Below, piece after piece: positions 1-11,184 of a DNA stretch of 64,000 nt. Both the position numbers and the translations under genes were made by a program. Source of the DNA: Podospora pseudoanserina. Taxonomy: Eukaryota; Ascomycota; Sordariomycetes; Sordariales; Podosporaceae. Positions within the stretch are counted from its first letter, which is position 1. Each line of letters opens with the position of its first letter. The stretch is taken from positions 2,542,001-2,606,000 of the forward strand of contig NC_085920.1 in NCBI RefSeq assembly GCF_035222485.1, given 5' to 3'. The notes under the pieces were generated by a model, which ran no database searches, had not been told where the DNA came from, and saw only the letters and a list, made by a program, of their open reading frames with translations.

Positions 1-1451
1 TCATCCCACATCTCCTGATAAATTGGCTCCTTCTTGTTGGTCTGCAAATACTGCTTGATGAGATATTCGTAGTACGAGTCGCCACGACTGCCCAATCTGA
101 TGTTCTCGCCATGAAATTTGCCCGTTGTAGCAAAGATGAAAATGGGCACCAATCCATCCTGAGCGCCATTGTCGTCCACCAGCTGGATGACCTTCTCCGC
201 CTTGTCCCAGAAATCCTTCTCGCCCGTTAGTTTCGCGAGATACTTGAACTCGAGCTGCAGAGTCGTTGTCTCGGCCGTGGATGAAGCACCCGAGTCAGCA
301 TGTGAAATAATGCCCTTAAACTCTTTCAAGTTGACACTGGCGTATGGAATCCCAGAAGGCGAATCAAACGCAGCCATCAGTCTGTCAGCCAAGTCCTTCG
401 CCTTCTCCAAGTACAAATCCTCCCCAGGCTTCCCAGGGTCGTCATCTGAAATGGGCGCCAACTGTGGAAACGTGGTCGAGAGGTAATGCGCCGAAAGTAA
501 CCCTCCCAACATGCGAATCGTCGTCTCAAACGTGTTCACATACTCATCCTGCTCCCACGTCAAATCCTTTGCTAACCACTCCCTTGCATGCGATAACCGG
601 CTGGTCAAGTTCATCAACATGAGCGTATCCAACGAATCAATGATAATCCACCCCAACCCCTTCGGCACCATCTGCTTCCCCGTCTTGGACTCCGGATGAA
701 ACTCGTCCATCCCCCAAGCATACCTCTCATACGCATCCCAACTCAACTCCATAGCCTCCACCACCCTCTCCCTCCTCTTCAACCAATTCGCCCTACTCCT
801 CCCCGTATCCTGTCCCCACCACCCCCATCTGCTCACAACCGCACCCTCCTGCTCCCCAGAAAACACACCCGACCACCAAACTAACCCAGCCACAACAAGC
901 AACAACAACCCCAACGTCCTCTTCCTCCTAGGTCTCAATCCCCCTCCTCCCCCACCATACCCGCCCCGTCCTGGGGGGTACATATACGGCTTATCTTTAT
1001 ACATCGGCAACGCAGCACGATTGCCCCCCGAAATGATATCTTGCACCCCGCTCAAAATATTCCCCGGCTTGCTATTCTTGTTTGTAGCCGCGGCCCATAA
1101 GCGGTCTTCGTACTGGCGTTGTGGGTTGCTAAAGGAAGGGACATTTTTGGGTATCGAGAAGGAAGACATATCCTCTTCTTCTTGATCTCCAACGCCCGGT
1201 TCGGAGGAGAATCGTATCTCGGTTGTGTTCGTAGGTGTGTTCGTTGTCGGCAAAAGGGAGGTACTAGCTTCCAGCACCTCGCTCGCCTTGTCGCGAAGGC
1301 GCTCGGTCTCGGCGGCGGCGGTTCGGATTACGTTTTGGAGGGTGGTGGTGATGTTACTGGTGTCGTGGGCGGTGGTGTTTCTCTTTGGTCTCCAGTTGGC
1401 AGTGGGATCCCGATTCAGACCACGGATGTTAAATGGGTCTCGAACGTTCAT
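1..1451 (-). CDS. Class I alpha-1,2-mannosidase (GH47), C-terminal part off the window
   Basis: Family GH47 enzymes trim alpha-1,2-linked mannose from N-glycans in the ER or Golgi. The reading frame is open from an ATG at 1449-1451 to the window edge, giving 483 residues without an intron. Residues 1-178 are low-complexity and cytosolic-like, with a glycine run around 165-171. A basic RRKR patch precedes a single hydrophobic segment at about 179-197, which makes this a type II membrane protein. The GH47 catalytic domain begins near residue 215. It includes the stretch GLGWIIIDSLDTLMLM and, near the window edge, LGSRGDSYYEYLIKQYLQ, which is a GH47 hallmark. The C-terminal half of the (alpha/alpha)7 barrel lies outside the window, so not all catalytic acids can be checked. 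ER (MNS1-like) versus Golgi paralogue cannot be decided from this part. The family call is secure; the exact orthologue is not. Confidence 0.9.
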   Translation of the reverse strand, partial: MNVRDPFNIRGLNRDPTANWRPKRNTTAHDTSNITTTLQNVIRTAAAETERLRDKASEVLEASTSLLPTTNTPTNTTEIRFSSEPGVGDQEEEDMSSFSIPKNVPSFSNPQRQYEDRLWAAATNKNSKPGNILSGVQDIISGGNRAALPMYKDKPYMYPPGRGGYGGGGGGLRPRRKRTLGLLLLVVAGLVWWSGVFSGEQEGAVVSRWGWWGQDTGRSRANWLKRRERVVEAMELSWDAYERYAWGMDEFHPESKTGKQMVPKGLGWIIIDSLDTLMLMNLTSRLSHAREWLAKDLTWEQDEYVNTFETTIRMLGGLLSAHYLSTTFPQLAPISDDDPGKPGEDLYLEKAKDLADRLMAAFDSPSGIPYASVNLKEFKGIISHADSGASSTAETTTLQLEFKYLAKLTGEKDFWDKAEKVIQLVDDNGAQDGLVPIFIFATTGKFHGENIRLGSRGDSYYEYLIKQYLQTNKKEPIYQEMWD

Positions 1452-2453
1452 AGGCAAATGATCAATTCGTTGTGTAAGTAATAAGCGCGGTGGTGGTAGT
1501 GGTGGTGGTGGCGGTTGCTATCAATAGGTGCCGTTGGTTTGAGATGTGGTGGTGTGTGAGCTGAGACTTCTTTTAGGAATAAAGTAGGTAGGAAAGAAAG
1601 AGACAAAACTGCATGTACACAGGGAGGAGCAATATGTACAAGAGCAAGACGAGAATCCACAACAAAACGACACACGCACACCCTTCGTCCCGTCCGTTCT
1701 TTTTGGCCAGCAATGTGGCTCTTTCCCCGGGTGGCAGGTCAGACGCGGGACAGGAATGCTGCTGACCGGAAGACAGGAACACTTGGAGCTTTCTTGGGAT
1801 TATATGCAGTCAAAAAGATGCCAGCAAAGTCGATTGGCTGGAGCTGACAACGGCGGGCATATCTTGGTTGCATGCGACTGTTGTGTGGGGTTCTAACAAC
1901 AGATCGTGGCCGGTCGATCAGTGCGCCGAGTCTTGGCGTCTGAAAAGGACAGCTATGTTTGATGCCGGCAGCCGATATCGTCACTTTCCGTGGATGATTA
2001 AGGTTTGTGATACTGGTGGTTGCTTGCTGTTCAAGCTCTTCTTTTTATATGTTTTAATGTTCTCTAATTTCATGAACTGTAGCTTTGATGAGCTTTTGTC
2101 TCCAGGGGATCATGACTAAATGCCAAGAAATTGTTTGTCAGACCCATCCTTCACCAAATGGCAAACGGCAAACGGCAAATGGACTTGGCAAGGACGGTCG
2201 CAAAGTGTTTAAACCCTAGCCTTGGGATTTCTTGGGTATGCGCAATAATCCATGAAGCACTTGAGCGTTGAGGTGAGGTGAGGCTCGAGGGAAGGTGTAA
2301 GTGAAAGAAGGCTTATCTAATCGTCATGCTCTTGCCCAGTTATCGAGGCTACCGTTTGACCCAATTAGGTTTAAGTAGTTAGGCATGGTTTGCTCTTTCC
2401 ACTCGCATCAACTCGATAAACGGAGCCTTTGAAGAAACCCAAACAGAGTCACC
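1452..2453. other. Intergenic, divergent promoter region
   Basis: This is the shared upstream region of the mannosidase (left) and ATG10 (right). Only short, non-conserved open frames occur. A small imperfect repeat of the unit GGCAAACGGCAAA lies at about 2157-2180. No RNA gene or conserved coding segment was seen. Confidence 0.6.
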
Positions 2454-3311
2454 ATGAGAAAATCATCCGAGTTCCAGAACTACCCCTTCCTGACAGGCGA
2501 AGAGTTCGCCGAAGCGTGCCACCACCTGGATAGGAGATACTGCCAAGCTACCTTGGGTCCCGTACGGAGAAAATGGAAACTCAGAACATGTAACGCACTC
2601 AACACAGCTTTCGGCCTAGGACCAGAAAACAACACATATGTCCAAATAGTTCGACCACTGGAAGGAGAGCTAGACGATGGGGACCTATCAAATATATTTG
2701 ACAGTCTTTCATTTCAAAGCAGCGACGACATGGTGGACAGCAAGATGGTGGAGGCCGAGGATGCTGATGAGGTACGTTCCACAGCTTTGGAACCGTGCTT
2801 TGTACTCACACTCTCCCAGGCTGTGTTCCACAAGAAGCCAAAGTCGACGGCAACTGCTGGGCAGGTCGTGTATGAAATACATCTCCACCCAACATATCAA
2901 GCGCCCTGTTTGTGGTTCAGTCTACACAACCTCCCCGTTGATGAGCAAGCTTTCAACATCGATACTGTCTTTCGACGTCTCGTACCAGACCAGTACAAAG
3001 ATGGACTCCGCAGTGCTGGGGAAATTGGTGGCATCTCGGCCGACGTATGTCTTTTTTTCATTATGCTGTCAAGAATATGGTTAACTAGGCGATTCTGCAT
3101 CTGATCGAAAGGTCCTAGACTAACACAAACCATTTTGCAGCATCACCCAGTTACAGGGCTCCCCAGTTTTTTTATACATCCTTGTCTTCTTGGTGAAGCA
3201 ATGTCAACATTTGACTGCTCCAAGGAGGACTATCTCATGGTATGGTTGGGCCTTGTGGGGGGTTGTGTCGGCCTTTGGGTTCCGTCAGAGATGGCAATCG
3301 AATCGCAGTAG
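2454..3311 (+). CDS. ATG10: Autophagy E2-like enzyme Atg10
   Basis: Atg10 is the E2-like enzyme that receives Atg12 from Atg7 and joins it to a lysine of Atg5, a step needed for autophagosome formation. Proposed exons are 2454-2771, 2820-3044 and 3141-3311, giving 237 residues. The last exon starts with HHPVTGLPSFFIHPC, the Atg10 active-site signature, which puts the catalytic cysteine at about residue 196. Upstream, QVVYEIHLHPTYQAPCLWF matches the central beta-sheet of the family. Intron 2 (96 nt, GTATGT...TTGCAG) is required to reach the active site. Intron 1 (48 nt, GTACGT...CCCAG) is a multiple of three with no stop, so it could be retained. The ATG sits in a good context (CACCATG). The gene converges with the RRM gene, leaving only 61 bp between stop codons. 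Function is assigned from family motifs. Confidence 0.9.
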
Positions 3312-3372
3312 GCTGAGCCCAAGGAGCTGTGCCCCAACATATCCTCGCTGTATTATGCCAACCTGGCGGGTA

Positions 3373-4021
3373 TCATTCATCGTCGCTATCATCCTCCAGT
3401 TCCATCTCTGCATCCGAGTCGCTCTCTTCTTCTTTCTTCTCCTCTTCCCTTGGCCGTTTTGTCCCGCGCGTTTCAGCAGCGGCGTCAGGCATGGCATGAT
3501 CAGACGCGGATGGCTTGGGGGGAAGACCGCGGGAGGTCACATTTGCAGACGCCCCTGGTAGAGGAGCGTTGAAGATGCTCTGCTGGAGGTCGGTAACCTC
3601 GACCTGGGCTGCCGTCGAAGCTGCAGGTGGTTTGAAAGTACCGTCGAGCTTGGCGATGATGTTGGACTTGGACTTTGCATAGGAGATTTTCTGTTTCGAG
3701 TTAGTATATACCCAAAAATGAAAGACAAGAACTACCTACCAGCTCCCGTCCAAAAAACTCGAACCCATTCAACGACCGCATGGCCTGCGTGGCCGTCTGA
3801 ATATCTTTGTACACGATGTGAGCCTGGCCGCGCATCTTCATTGTCTTGAGCGCCACCACATCTAATACGGCGCCATATGTCGAGAATAGCATGTAGAGTG
3901 CTGTCCTAAGGTCCTCCTTCTGAATCTTGTTGGATGGGAGGTTCGTGACATAGAGGGTTTGGTTTGGCGGCACTGAAGCGACCTTGGCTGGGAGGCCAGG
4001 AGGGAGTGCGCGTGTAGCCAT
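3373..4021 (-). CDS. U2B''/U1A-type spliceosomal RRM protein
   Basis: The exons 4021-3740 and 3690-3373 encode 199 residues, with a 49-nt intron (GTAGGT...ACAG, branch ACTAAC). The N-terminus carries one RRM: RNP2 is TLYVTNLP at about residues 22-29, and RNP1 is represented by GQAHIVYKD near 65-73. The segment FFGREL joined to KISYAKSKS reproduces the U1A/U2B'' end of the RRM, and the splice is phase 0. The rest is a hydrophilic linker ending in a glutamate/aspartate-rich tail. There is no second RRM, unlike metazoan U1A. This favours a U2B''/Msl1-like protein that binds a snRNA stem-loop, probably U2, as part of the spliceosome. The choice between U2B'' and U1A is inference. It is divergent from ARPC1 and convergent with ATG10. 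Confidence 0.85.
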
Positions 4022-4408
4022 CGTCGGTTTTCAGTATTTGTAGCTTCTTGTGCTTCGGAAACAACACAAGTATCGGGGTTGTCTGAATTGGCGCAAACAA
4101 TTCGCGATTTGTGGACGGAGGCACTGAAGGTGTTGTTGATATTTAAGTCGATGGATGCATTAAAGGTGACCTGAAATTTGGAGGCGCCAAACACCAAACA
4201 CCAGAATCCTACGCGCCACCCCTAGGCGTGTGGCTAGCCATTGGTCAGGGCGCCTCATCCCGCCAGCCCCACCAGTTACGCAACAGCTTCCCCTGACCAA
4301 GGTCAACTCCACCATCATCCAACCAGCAACTCCAGTCAGTACTAGGTATCATCTTCGTTAACTCTAGCGGTAGTAGAGAGCTACTCCTACCGTACAAACA
4401 TCAACACC
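4022..4408. promoter_or_regulatory. Divergent promoter of the RRM gene and ARPC1
   Basis: These 387 bp separate two divergent start codons. No conserved coding potential is visible; short frames run into the RRM gene on the minus strand. It must hold both promoters and 5' leaders. No clear TATA box was found. Confidence 0.55.
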
Positions 4409-5607
4409 ATGTCGGCCCCCGAAGTCCACCACCTTTTCCACAATCCCATTGCGGATCACTCGTTCTCAGCTGACCGCCAAACGCTGGCCATTGCGCGCGA
4501 CACCACTGTCGAGCTCTACGGAAGGGTCGGGAATAGCTTCAAACTCAAGGATGAGCTCAAGGGCCACGACAAGACTGTGACCAGCATTGATATTGCCCCC
4601 AACTCAGGACGCATTGTTACCTGCTCTCAGGGCAAGTTACTTGACCATCTCCGACAACAACTCCAACTGACCTCTCACGCACAGATCGCAATGCCCTTGT
4701 GTGGGAACCTACCCCCCAAGGCTATAAGCCGACCCTCGTCCTCCTGCGCATCAACCGAGCTGCCACCTTTGTACGCTGGTCGCCGAACGAGACCAAGTTT
4801 GCGGTTGGATCTGGTGACAGACTGATCGCGATCTGCTATTTCGAGGAGGAAAATGACTGGTGGGTCTCGAAGCACTTGAAGAAGCCAATTCGCAGTACCA
4901 TCACCACTGTCGCATGGCATCCCAATTCGGTCCTTCTTGCCGCTGGCTCTACCGATGCCCATGCGCGCGTCTTGTCCAGCTTCATCAAGGGCGTCGACGC
5001 CAGGCCAGAGCCCACCGCCTGGGGTGAGAGATTGCCCTTCAACACCATCTGTGGCGAGTACTTGAACAATTCGGCTGGTTGGATTCACTCTGTGGCTTTC
5101 TCCCCCAGCGGAGATGCTCTTGCCTTTGCCGCGCATGACAGCAGCATCACTGTTGTGTATCCAAGCGCCCCTGAGCAGCCGCCCAGGGCTGTTGTCACCA
5201 TCAACACACAGCTGCTCCCCTTTATGAGCATCATCTGGAATGGAGAGGCTGAGATCATTGCCGCCGGATATGACTGCGAGGCTTTCCGGTTCAAGGGTGG
5301 TCTTAATGGCTGGCAGCTGAGCGGAACGATTGAGGCCAAGAGCCGCCCTGGTCTTGGTGATGCCCGGGAAGAGTCCGCGCTCAACATGTTCAAGCAGATG
5401 GATCTGAAGGGCAAGGTCAAAGATGACACCCAGCTCAAGACAGTCCATCAAAACACCGTCACAATGCTGCGTCCCTACGAAACTTCTGGTGATGTCGTTG
5501 CTAAGTTTAGTTGTAAGTCTTGTAAGGATTCTGTCAGCTATCACTTTTACTAACAACGAGATACAGCAAGCGGCGTGGACGGGCGCCTTGTTATTTGGAA
5601 CGTTTAA
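4409..5607 (+). CDS. ARC40: Arp2/3 complex subunit 1 (ARPC1/p40), WD40 protein
   Basis: ARPC1 is the beta-propeller subunit of the Arp2/3 complex, which nucleates branched actin at cortical patches and endocytic sites. Exons 4409-4631, 4685-5512 and 5567-5607 encode 363 residues, the normal family size. WD40 repeats are visible: GHDKTVTSIDIAPNSGRIVT near 51-70, then SQDRNALVWEP, INRAATFVRWSP, TITTVAWHPNSVLLA and IHSVAFSPSGDALAF. The gene ends with SSGVDGRLVIWNV, the usual C-terminal strand. The first intron (4632-4684) has a GC donor (GCAAGT...CACAG, branch CTGAC). Only this splice restores the family string TCSQDRNALVWE. Intron 2 (5513-5566) has GTAAGT...ACAG with branch ACTAAC. Identity is firm from end-to-end family similarity. 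Confidence 0.95.
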
Positions 5608-5884
5608 ATGATAGATGATCTAGAAAGATGCACCAATCGGATCACGGTGCTGTTTGCCGTTTGAGACACACACTTGACCTCGTCTTTACTACGGTAGCCT
5701 GCGTGAACTGGTGGAAGCGCGCATGAACCCGATTGGTAGCTTAAAGGTACTTGTTGAAGCCTTCAAGGTCCCTTGTCTGTAGAATCTTAGTTGTTATAAG
5801 AACAAGAGCGTTGGATTTCTTCAAGAGTGCCTTTGGACCATCTTCATCCTGCTTTTCCTCTCTTCCCTCTATCTGCCCAGCGAC

Positions 5885-7438
5885 ATGCCCAAGATGAGCG
5901 CCAGCAAACCCCAAGAGCCGTCGCCGAGCAGCTTCATCTACACTTCTAGCTCCAGCGCGGTATCAGACTGCATCACCGTGGCAGCAGACGATGACGGAAT
6001 ACAGGCCCGCTCCTCTGAGCCACAGGCAGTCACTGGCCTAGTCATATTCAATACAATTCACTGGAGACCCAACCCTCGTTCGCTCAGCCCTCCAGGCGTG
6101 CGGGTCATCGAACTACCAGATTCTGACTCTGGTGAACAAGACCATGAGCATACCAAGTTGCTTCGCGACTACAAAGCCGGATCTGTCAGCCCGCTGAGTC
6201 TTCCGCCTCAGCCACAGCTCCAACAACACACCCCTGTCCGAACTGTGGACACCGACTATCCTTCTCAGTTGATGAGCTATGATGCCGCCGCCATGGAAGA
6301 CACCGACGATGAGGACCACTACCCCGAACGATTTGCTCTATCCCCCAATCTGCCTCCCCAGTGCCCTACTTCTGATCATGGCTCCTCTCCAAAGTCATCA
6401 GCCAGCAGCACAACAAGGTCTTTTTGCACATGCCGCTCCTCTCCAACCACAGAAGCAGACCAATCTGGCCTCATCCTGGAGATTCAATATATTTGTCTTT
6501 TGGCAACCCAAAAGTTCATCAGGGGACACGTCTTTGACCAGCGCAGGCAGCGCCGTCGCCGTGAGAGAGCACTGGTGATGAAGAGACTGAGAGAAAGGGG
6601 GAAGGCAAGATCAGAAGCCAGAGAAAGAGAAAGCACAAGGAGCAGCCTCGAGAACAAAGTCAGGAAGATGTCTCCTGTGAGGCGGGTTGCACCTCCACGT
6701 GCTGTCTCGCCTATTAGCCCTTGTGTTGTCAGAACAGCAAAGGCAATGGTCTACAGTTCCACCGATAGCGATACCAAAAGGGAAAGTCCCAGCGGTAACA
6801 CCTCCCAAACCTTCACCTCGCCGAAAATCCCAACCCCCACGAGCAAACTCACCTCCCGCAGACCAACCAGTCCCTTTTCCTACACGTGGATGTCCTCCCA
6901 ACTGAATCCCAACCCCACCACCACCCATCTCCTCACCCCCAACGCCGCCGCCGAAGATGACCTCGACACAACCATGTCCGACCCCCCTTCCTCCCCAACA
7001 TCATCCTCCACCTCAGCCGACACAGACTACCGCACAATCCTCACCTCCCACCGTCTCCCTTTCGGTTCCTCCAACAACAAGCAAAAACTCCCCTCCCAAC
7101 CCATCGACAACAAAACCCAACTAAACAAAAACATATCCAAAATCGGCTCCATCATCTGGCACCGCTCCCTTTCCCACCCCCTAGAAAAGAAAAGAGAAAC
7201 CCTCCAAGAAATGGCCTACCTCCTCGACCTAGGCGCCGCAGTCCTCACGTCCGACCAGCCAGCAAACCCCCTCACACATAGCCTCGCAGTCCAAATCACC
7301 GACGCGGGGATCCTGCTCTGTGAAATCCTCAAAGACTGGGACGCGGTGGAGAGGATAGAGGAGTTGGAGGGGGTTTGGTGGGATGCTTTGAGTAGGGACA
7401 GTAGTAGTGCTATTGAGGAGTGCAGCTGTAGTACGTGA
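5885..7438 (+). CDS. Unrecognised serine/proline-rich protein
   Basis: This single open frame of 517 codons starts at ATG 5885; a second ATG lies at 5894. I do not recognise the product. Most of it is predicted disordered, rich in Ser, Pro and Thr. Around residues 217-260 there is a strongly basic, arginine/glutamate-rich helix-like stretch (QRRQRRRRERALVMKRLRER and following). The C-terminal 100 residues (IGSIIWHRSLSHPLEKKRETL onward) look more ordered and may be the conserved part, ending in IEECSCST. No catalytic motif, signal peptide or membrane segment was seen. A short intron in the middle, near 6410-6470, cannot be excluded. The gene lies between ARPC1 and PLK and converges with PLK. 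The basic region could bind nucleic acid or carry a nuclear signal, but that is a guess. Confidence 0.55.
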   Translation: MPKMSASKPQEPSPSSFIYTSSSSAVSDCITVAADDDGIQARSSEPQAVTGLVIFNTIHWRPNPRSLSPPGVRVIELPDSDSGEQDHEHTKLLRDYKAGSVSPLSLPPQPQLQQHTPVRTVDTDYPSQLMSYDAAAMEDTDDEDHYPERFALSPNLPPQCPTSDHGSSPKSSASSTTRSFCTCRSSPTTEADQSGLILEIQYICLLATQKFIRGHVFDQRRQRRRRERALVMKRLRERGKARSEARERESTRSSLENKVRKMSPVRRVAPPRAVSPISPCVVRTAKAMVYSSTDSDTKRESPSGNTSQTFTSPKIPTPTSKLTSRRPTSPFSYTWMSSQLNPNPTTTHLLTPNAAAEDDLDTTMSDPPSSPTSSSTSADTDYRTILTSHRLPFGSSNNKQKLPSQPIDNKTQLNKNISKIGSIIWHRSLSHPLEKKRETLQEMAYLLDLGAAVLTSDQPANPLTHSLAVQITDAGILLCEILKDWDAVERIEELEGVWWDALSRDSSSAIEECSCST

Positions 7439-8103
7439 TCACACAAGGTGTGCGAGGGGTGGCGGTTTGAGGGGGGAATTGCTCTGAGGTTTTCTTCATA
7501 TGTTTGGGTATGGATGGCTGGGTATTTAGATTGGGAATTTGTGAGATTTTCGCTATCATGCGCGCATTGTATCGTTGGCCTGGGGTTGTACCTAAAATGA
7601 ACTTTTGTGCATTCTCAACCATTTCTCCTTCTCCAACAAACCAATATTGAAACCGCCAAAGGATGGAATATGATGTGTTGCGAATATTGAATGGTCCGTG
7701 CCCACCCCTGATTGGGAAGGTTTGAAAAGATGTAAGTAACCCTCAGGTAAGTCAATGAACAAGTAAATCACTTCCACCCAACATCAACACGTCAGCCAGA
7801 TCATAACCAACAAATTCATACCAAACTAATGATATATAACGGCAGTTAGGAATACCAATGTCCCGAGCAAAGGAAACGACCAAATACTCCCACTCTCTCT
7901 CCTACCCTTGAAAGAGAAAACCATAAACTAAACACAACGCCCAATCCCAACAAAATAAGGAATCGTAACATCATCTCCCCAAACCAGCCTTCTTCTCAAA
8001 AAAAGGATAAATATATACACCACCACCACAACCACCACCACCACAACGCCCCCCAAAAACGATTGTAAACCACCCCTTTTCTTCCACTCCCCTCCTCTCC
8101 TCC
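7439..8103. other. Convergent intergenic region
   Basis: This is 3' flanking DNA of the disordered-protein gene and of the Polo kinase gene. A C/A-rich stretch (CCACCACAACCACCACCACCA type) lies at about 8018-8050. No gene was seen. Confidence 0.6.
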
Positions 8104-11100
8104 TCACCTCTTCTTACTCTCATCAATATCCTCCCCAATCTCCTCCGGTCTCCTCGGATCCACATACGCCGACAACCTTTGATCTCCCCACCTAGCCCCA
8201 ATGCTGACCCAAACATGCTTCGCCGGAATCTGCACATTCTTCGTCTCCCTCATCCCCGTCCACCTCAACCTCCTCTCCCGCGTCATATCGCTGTTCCCAA
8301 TCCCCCCGTTCCGGTTCCACTCCCGCACAGTATCCCTGATAAACTCAATCTTCTGCCTAAACATGTTTGCCGCCGGAATCCCTTGCATCTCTGGGCTAAT
8401 CTCCGGCCGTCTCCTCGACGAGCTGCTAGTGCTCCTGGTTCCAGCCCTCGGCGCCGGCTGCTTGGGCACCGTCGAAAAGTTCAAGAGAGTCTGCACAGGA
8501 TACGACAACACCGACCGGTCATCCAGCGCTGACTCGGCCAGAGATCCCGTCTCATACAACCTCTTTGCAGCATCCTGCGGCAAATGCCAGAAATGACACC
8601 ACGTCCCTGTTGAATCAAGGACAATCTTGGTGTGGTCGGGAAAATTAAACTGCATGTGCCCATCGCAGAACATCCAGCACCCCACATCGCCAAAACGCTG
8701 ATAGAACGTAACAACATCATTCGGCGCTGCGTCCAGGTCTGTGATGGTAGGAGGGCGGATGTTAGCCTCCTCCGGGTTCTCCATCTCACGACCATAAGCA
8801 ATCATGTAATTGGCAAACTTTTTCCACAAGACCACCCTCTCCCGCTTCCGATGGTCGTACATGTCTTTACCGGCTGAGAGTCTCCCCACTGACCCATCCG
8901 AGTTGACTGTTACGGCAAAGTTTTGAGGAGGGACTCGAACACGCGAGATACCATCCTCCCCGTTGTTTTCGTAAAAGTAAATGCCCTCATTCATGGGGAC
9001 AATCTGGTGTCTGTCCCTATAGGTCGGGTCCTCCTTCCGCTGGCAATGCCGTTCAGCACCGTGAACCAGCAAGCAAGCGGGAGGCAAAACACCGCTTCGG
9101 GAACCCTCGTTTGCAGGAATGCTCCGGAGGATGCATCCAACACTGCCATCGTTCAGGATGTAGCCCAAGCCAAACTTGTTTGTGTAATCGACCCACTTGA
9201 CCACAATCTGTGGGGGAGCTGGCGTTTGCTCCTTGGTGGAGACGATAGCCATGGTACGGGCATTGAGCGCCCTTTCCAGTTCCGCCTGTAACTTCTGGAG
9301 ACGGTCCAAGACAACATCAGGTTGAGTGCCCGGGACGTGTTCCTGACACTCCGTCGGGCCAAAGAGCGAAAGCATCTCTTCCTGAGGTTTGGCTGGCTTG
9401 GATACCGATGGTCGCGTCTGCGGAGCAGCCTCTTCGGCAGGCAAGGCTGCCGTGGTCCTGCTTCTCGTTGGTTGACTGCGCAAGGTGCGACTGGTTCTTT
9501 TCGGTGCCTCTTCAGCGGTCTCGGCAGTTGACGATACTGGTGGAGACAACTCTCGCCTAGGTCTCGCCCGCAAGCTGCTGGTTGTTGTTCTCGATACGGG
9601 CTCGGGGACTGTTTGAGACCGAACAAGAGGGACAGGGGCAGGGGCGGCCGTGGTAGCCGGTCTATGCTGAGCTCTCTGCTGGGCAGCAAAACTCTGTGGT
9701 GGTGCTCGCAAAAGGCCTGAAGGCACTCTTTGACTCTGAGACTGGGTGCTCTGGCTAAGGCCACTAAGATCGTCAGATACAGAAAGTTGAGACAGTTTTT
9801 CTGTCGCTTGCTGAGTGGCCCGGTCTTGTTGCGCGGCGAGGCGTTGCAGTTTCTGCTCATTCCGGACCTCGTCAAACGGACGGTAAACAATACCCTCGGC
9901 CAGAGGAATGACAGGAGTCAGCCCGTAGTGTTCCTCTTCTGCCATCTCCCGCCAGATATTCTTGAACACCAGTTGTGACTGTTGCCAAGGCCCAACACCA
10001 CACTCCTGGCACATTTCCTGCACGGTCCGAAGGTTGATGGCTTGCGCCTTGGAGCTGGAAAGAGGCTCGTAAAATGCAGCGCTTTGTGGAGGAATCTCTC
10101 TCAGTTTCGGTGTGATTTCGGAGGAGCTGGGCATGTAGCCAGAGGTGAAGAATGGGTGACCAACGATGGTATCTGGATCTGGTCTTTGGGAGGCTTCTTG
10201 CAGCATTGTGGCAACAAGGTCCTTGGCTTCCTGGCTGATGAATGGGCGCCCGGCAGATGGCGCAGGCCATTCGTAATCTCTATCTTTGGCACGTCGGTAA
10301 ATCTCGTCGGTTGTCGAGGACTGGAAAGGCGGCTTCGAAGTAAGCATAGCAAAGACAATGATACCCAAGCTCCAGATATCAACCATGTGATCATGACCCT
10401 TCTTGCCCTTCTCCAAGATTTCGGGTGCGATGTAGTTGGGTGTTCCGCACAGCGTTGTCCGGCGCATAATCTGCATATCCTTGCCTGTCAGAAGCAGAGC
10501 AGCCAGACCAAAGTCTCCAATCTTGGCATTCATGTGTTTGTCGAGGAAGATGTTGCCCATTTTCAGGTCACGGTGGATGATACCCTTGGCGTGCATGTAC
10601 TTGATGGCGCCAGCAATCTGCACAGAGTAAAAGCGCACCTCGGGTTCCGTCAACCCCTTGCGCCTCTTGACCATGTCCATAAGCGAGCCATTGGGGCAGA
10701 GTTCCAGGACCAGGTAAGTGCATCGCTCGAAAGTGAAGGCGCGGTGGAACTGGACAATATTCTGGTGTCGCATTTTGGAGTGAATTTGCAGCTCGGTTTG
10801 GAACTAGAGAGGTCGGTTAATTCTTCTGCCAGATGTCAACAGAAGTATCACAGGAGATCACACCTTTTGCTCCATCTTCGTTGGCATCTGGCTTTTGACA
10901 ATCTTGAGCGCAAACTTTTTGGAGGATCCAGCTGGTGCCCCCTCGTAGCAGATGGCAAACCCGCCCTTGCCCAAGGCCTTGCCAACCTCGTACACCATGC
11001 CTTCCCTCCGGTCCGAGCTGGGTGGTTCGACGACATTGTTGGGTGGTGGTGGCGGGTGTTCCTTGTCCTTTGCGGCTTTCAGAACCTGTGCTGCGGCCTT

Positions 11101-11184
11101 AGTCTTCAGCTCAGTCCGAGGGAGCCGCTGGGCGTTGGCATCCCTTGGGGAGAGGGCCTCCATGTCGACGCCCTTTGCAACCAT
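8104..11184 (-). CDS. Polo-like kinase with two polo boxes
   Basis: Polo kinase is a Ser/Thr kinase that drives mitotic entry, spindle function and septation (Cdc5/Plo1/PLKA family). Exons 11184-10864 and 10803-8104 encode 1006 residues, with a 60-nt intron. The kinase domain begins near residue 65 with a glycine loop GKGGFAICYEG, the catalytic lysine in FALK at 94, the HRD aspartate at 186 and DFG nearby. The T-loop TTLCGTPNYIAPE puts the activating threonine at about 224. A Gln/Ser/Pro-rich linker follows. The C-terminus holds polo box 1 (WVDYTNKFGLGYILNDGSVG, with the phosphopeptide-binding tryptophan) and polo box 2 (FNFPDHTKIVL, with the His and Lys pincer). Phosphoserine/threonine docking should therefore be intact. 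The start used is the first in-frame ATG; another lies at 11163. The C-terminal extension past the polo boxes is about 180 residues. Which fungal paralogue this is cannot be told. Confidence 0.95.

Noticed and set aside
4675-5556. 293-codon open frame on the minus strand
   Set aside because: It is antisense to ARPC1, whose WD40 reading is unambiguous.
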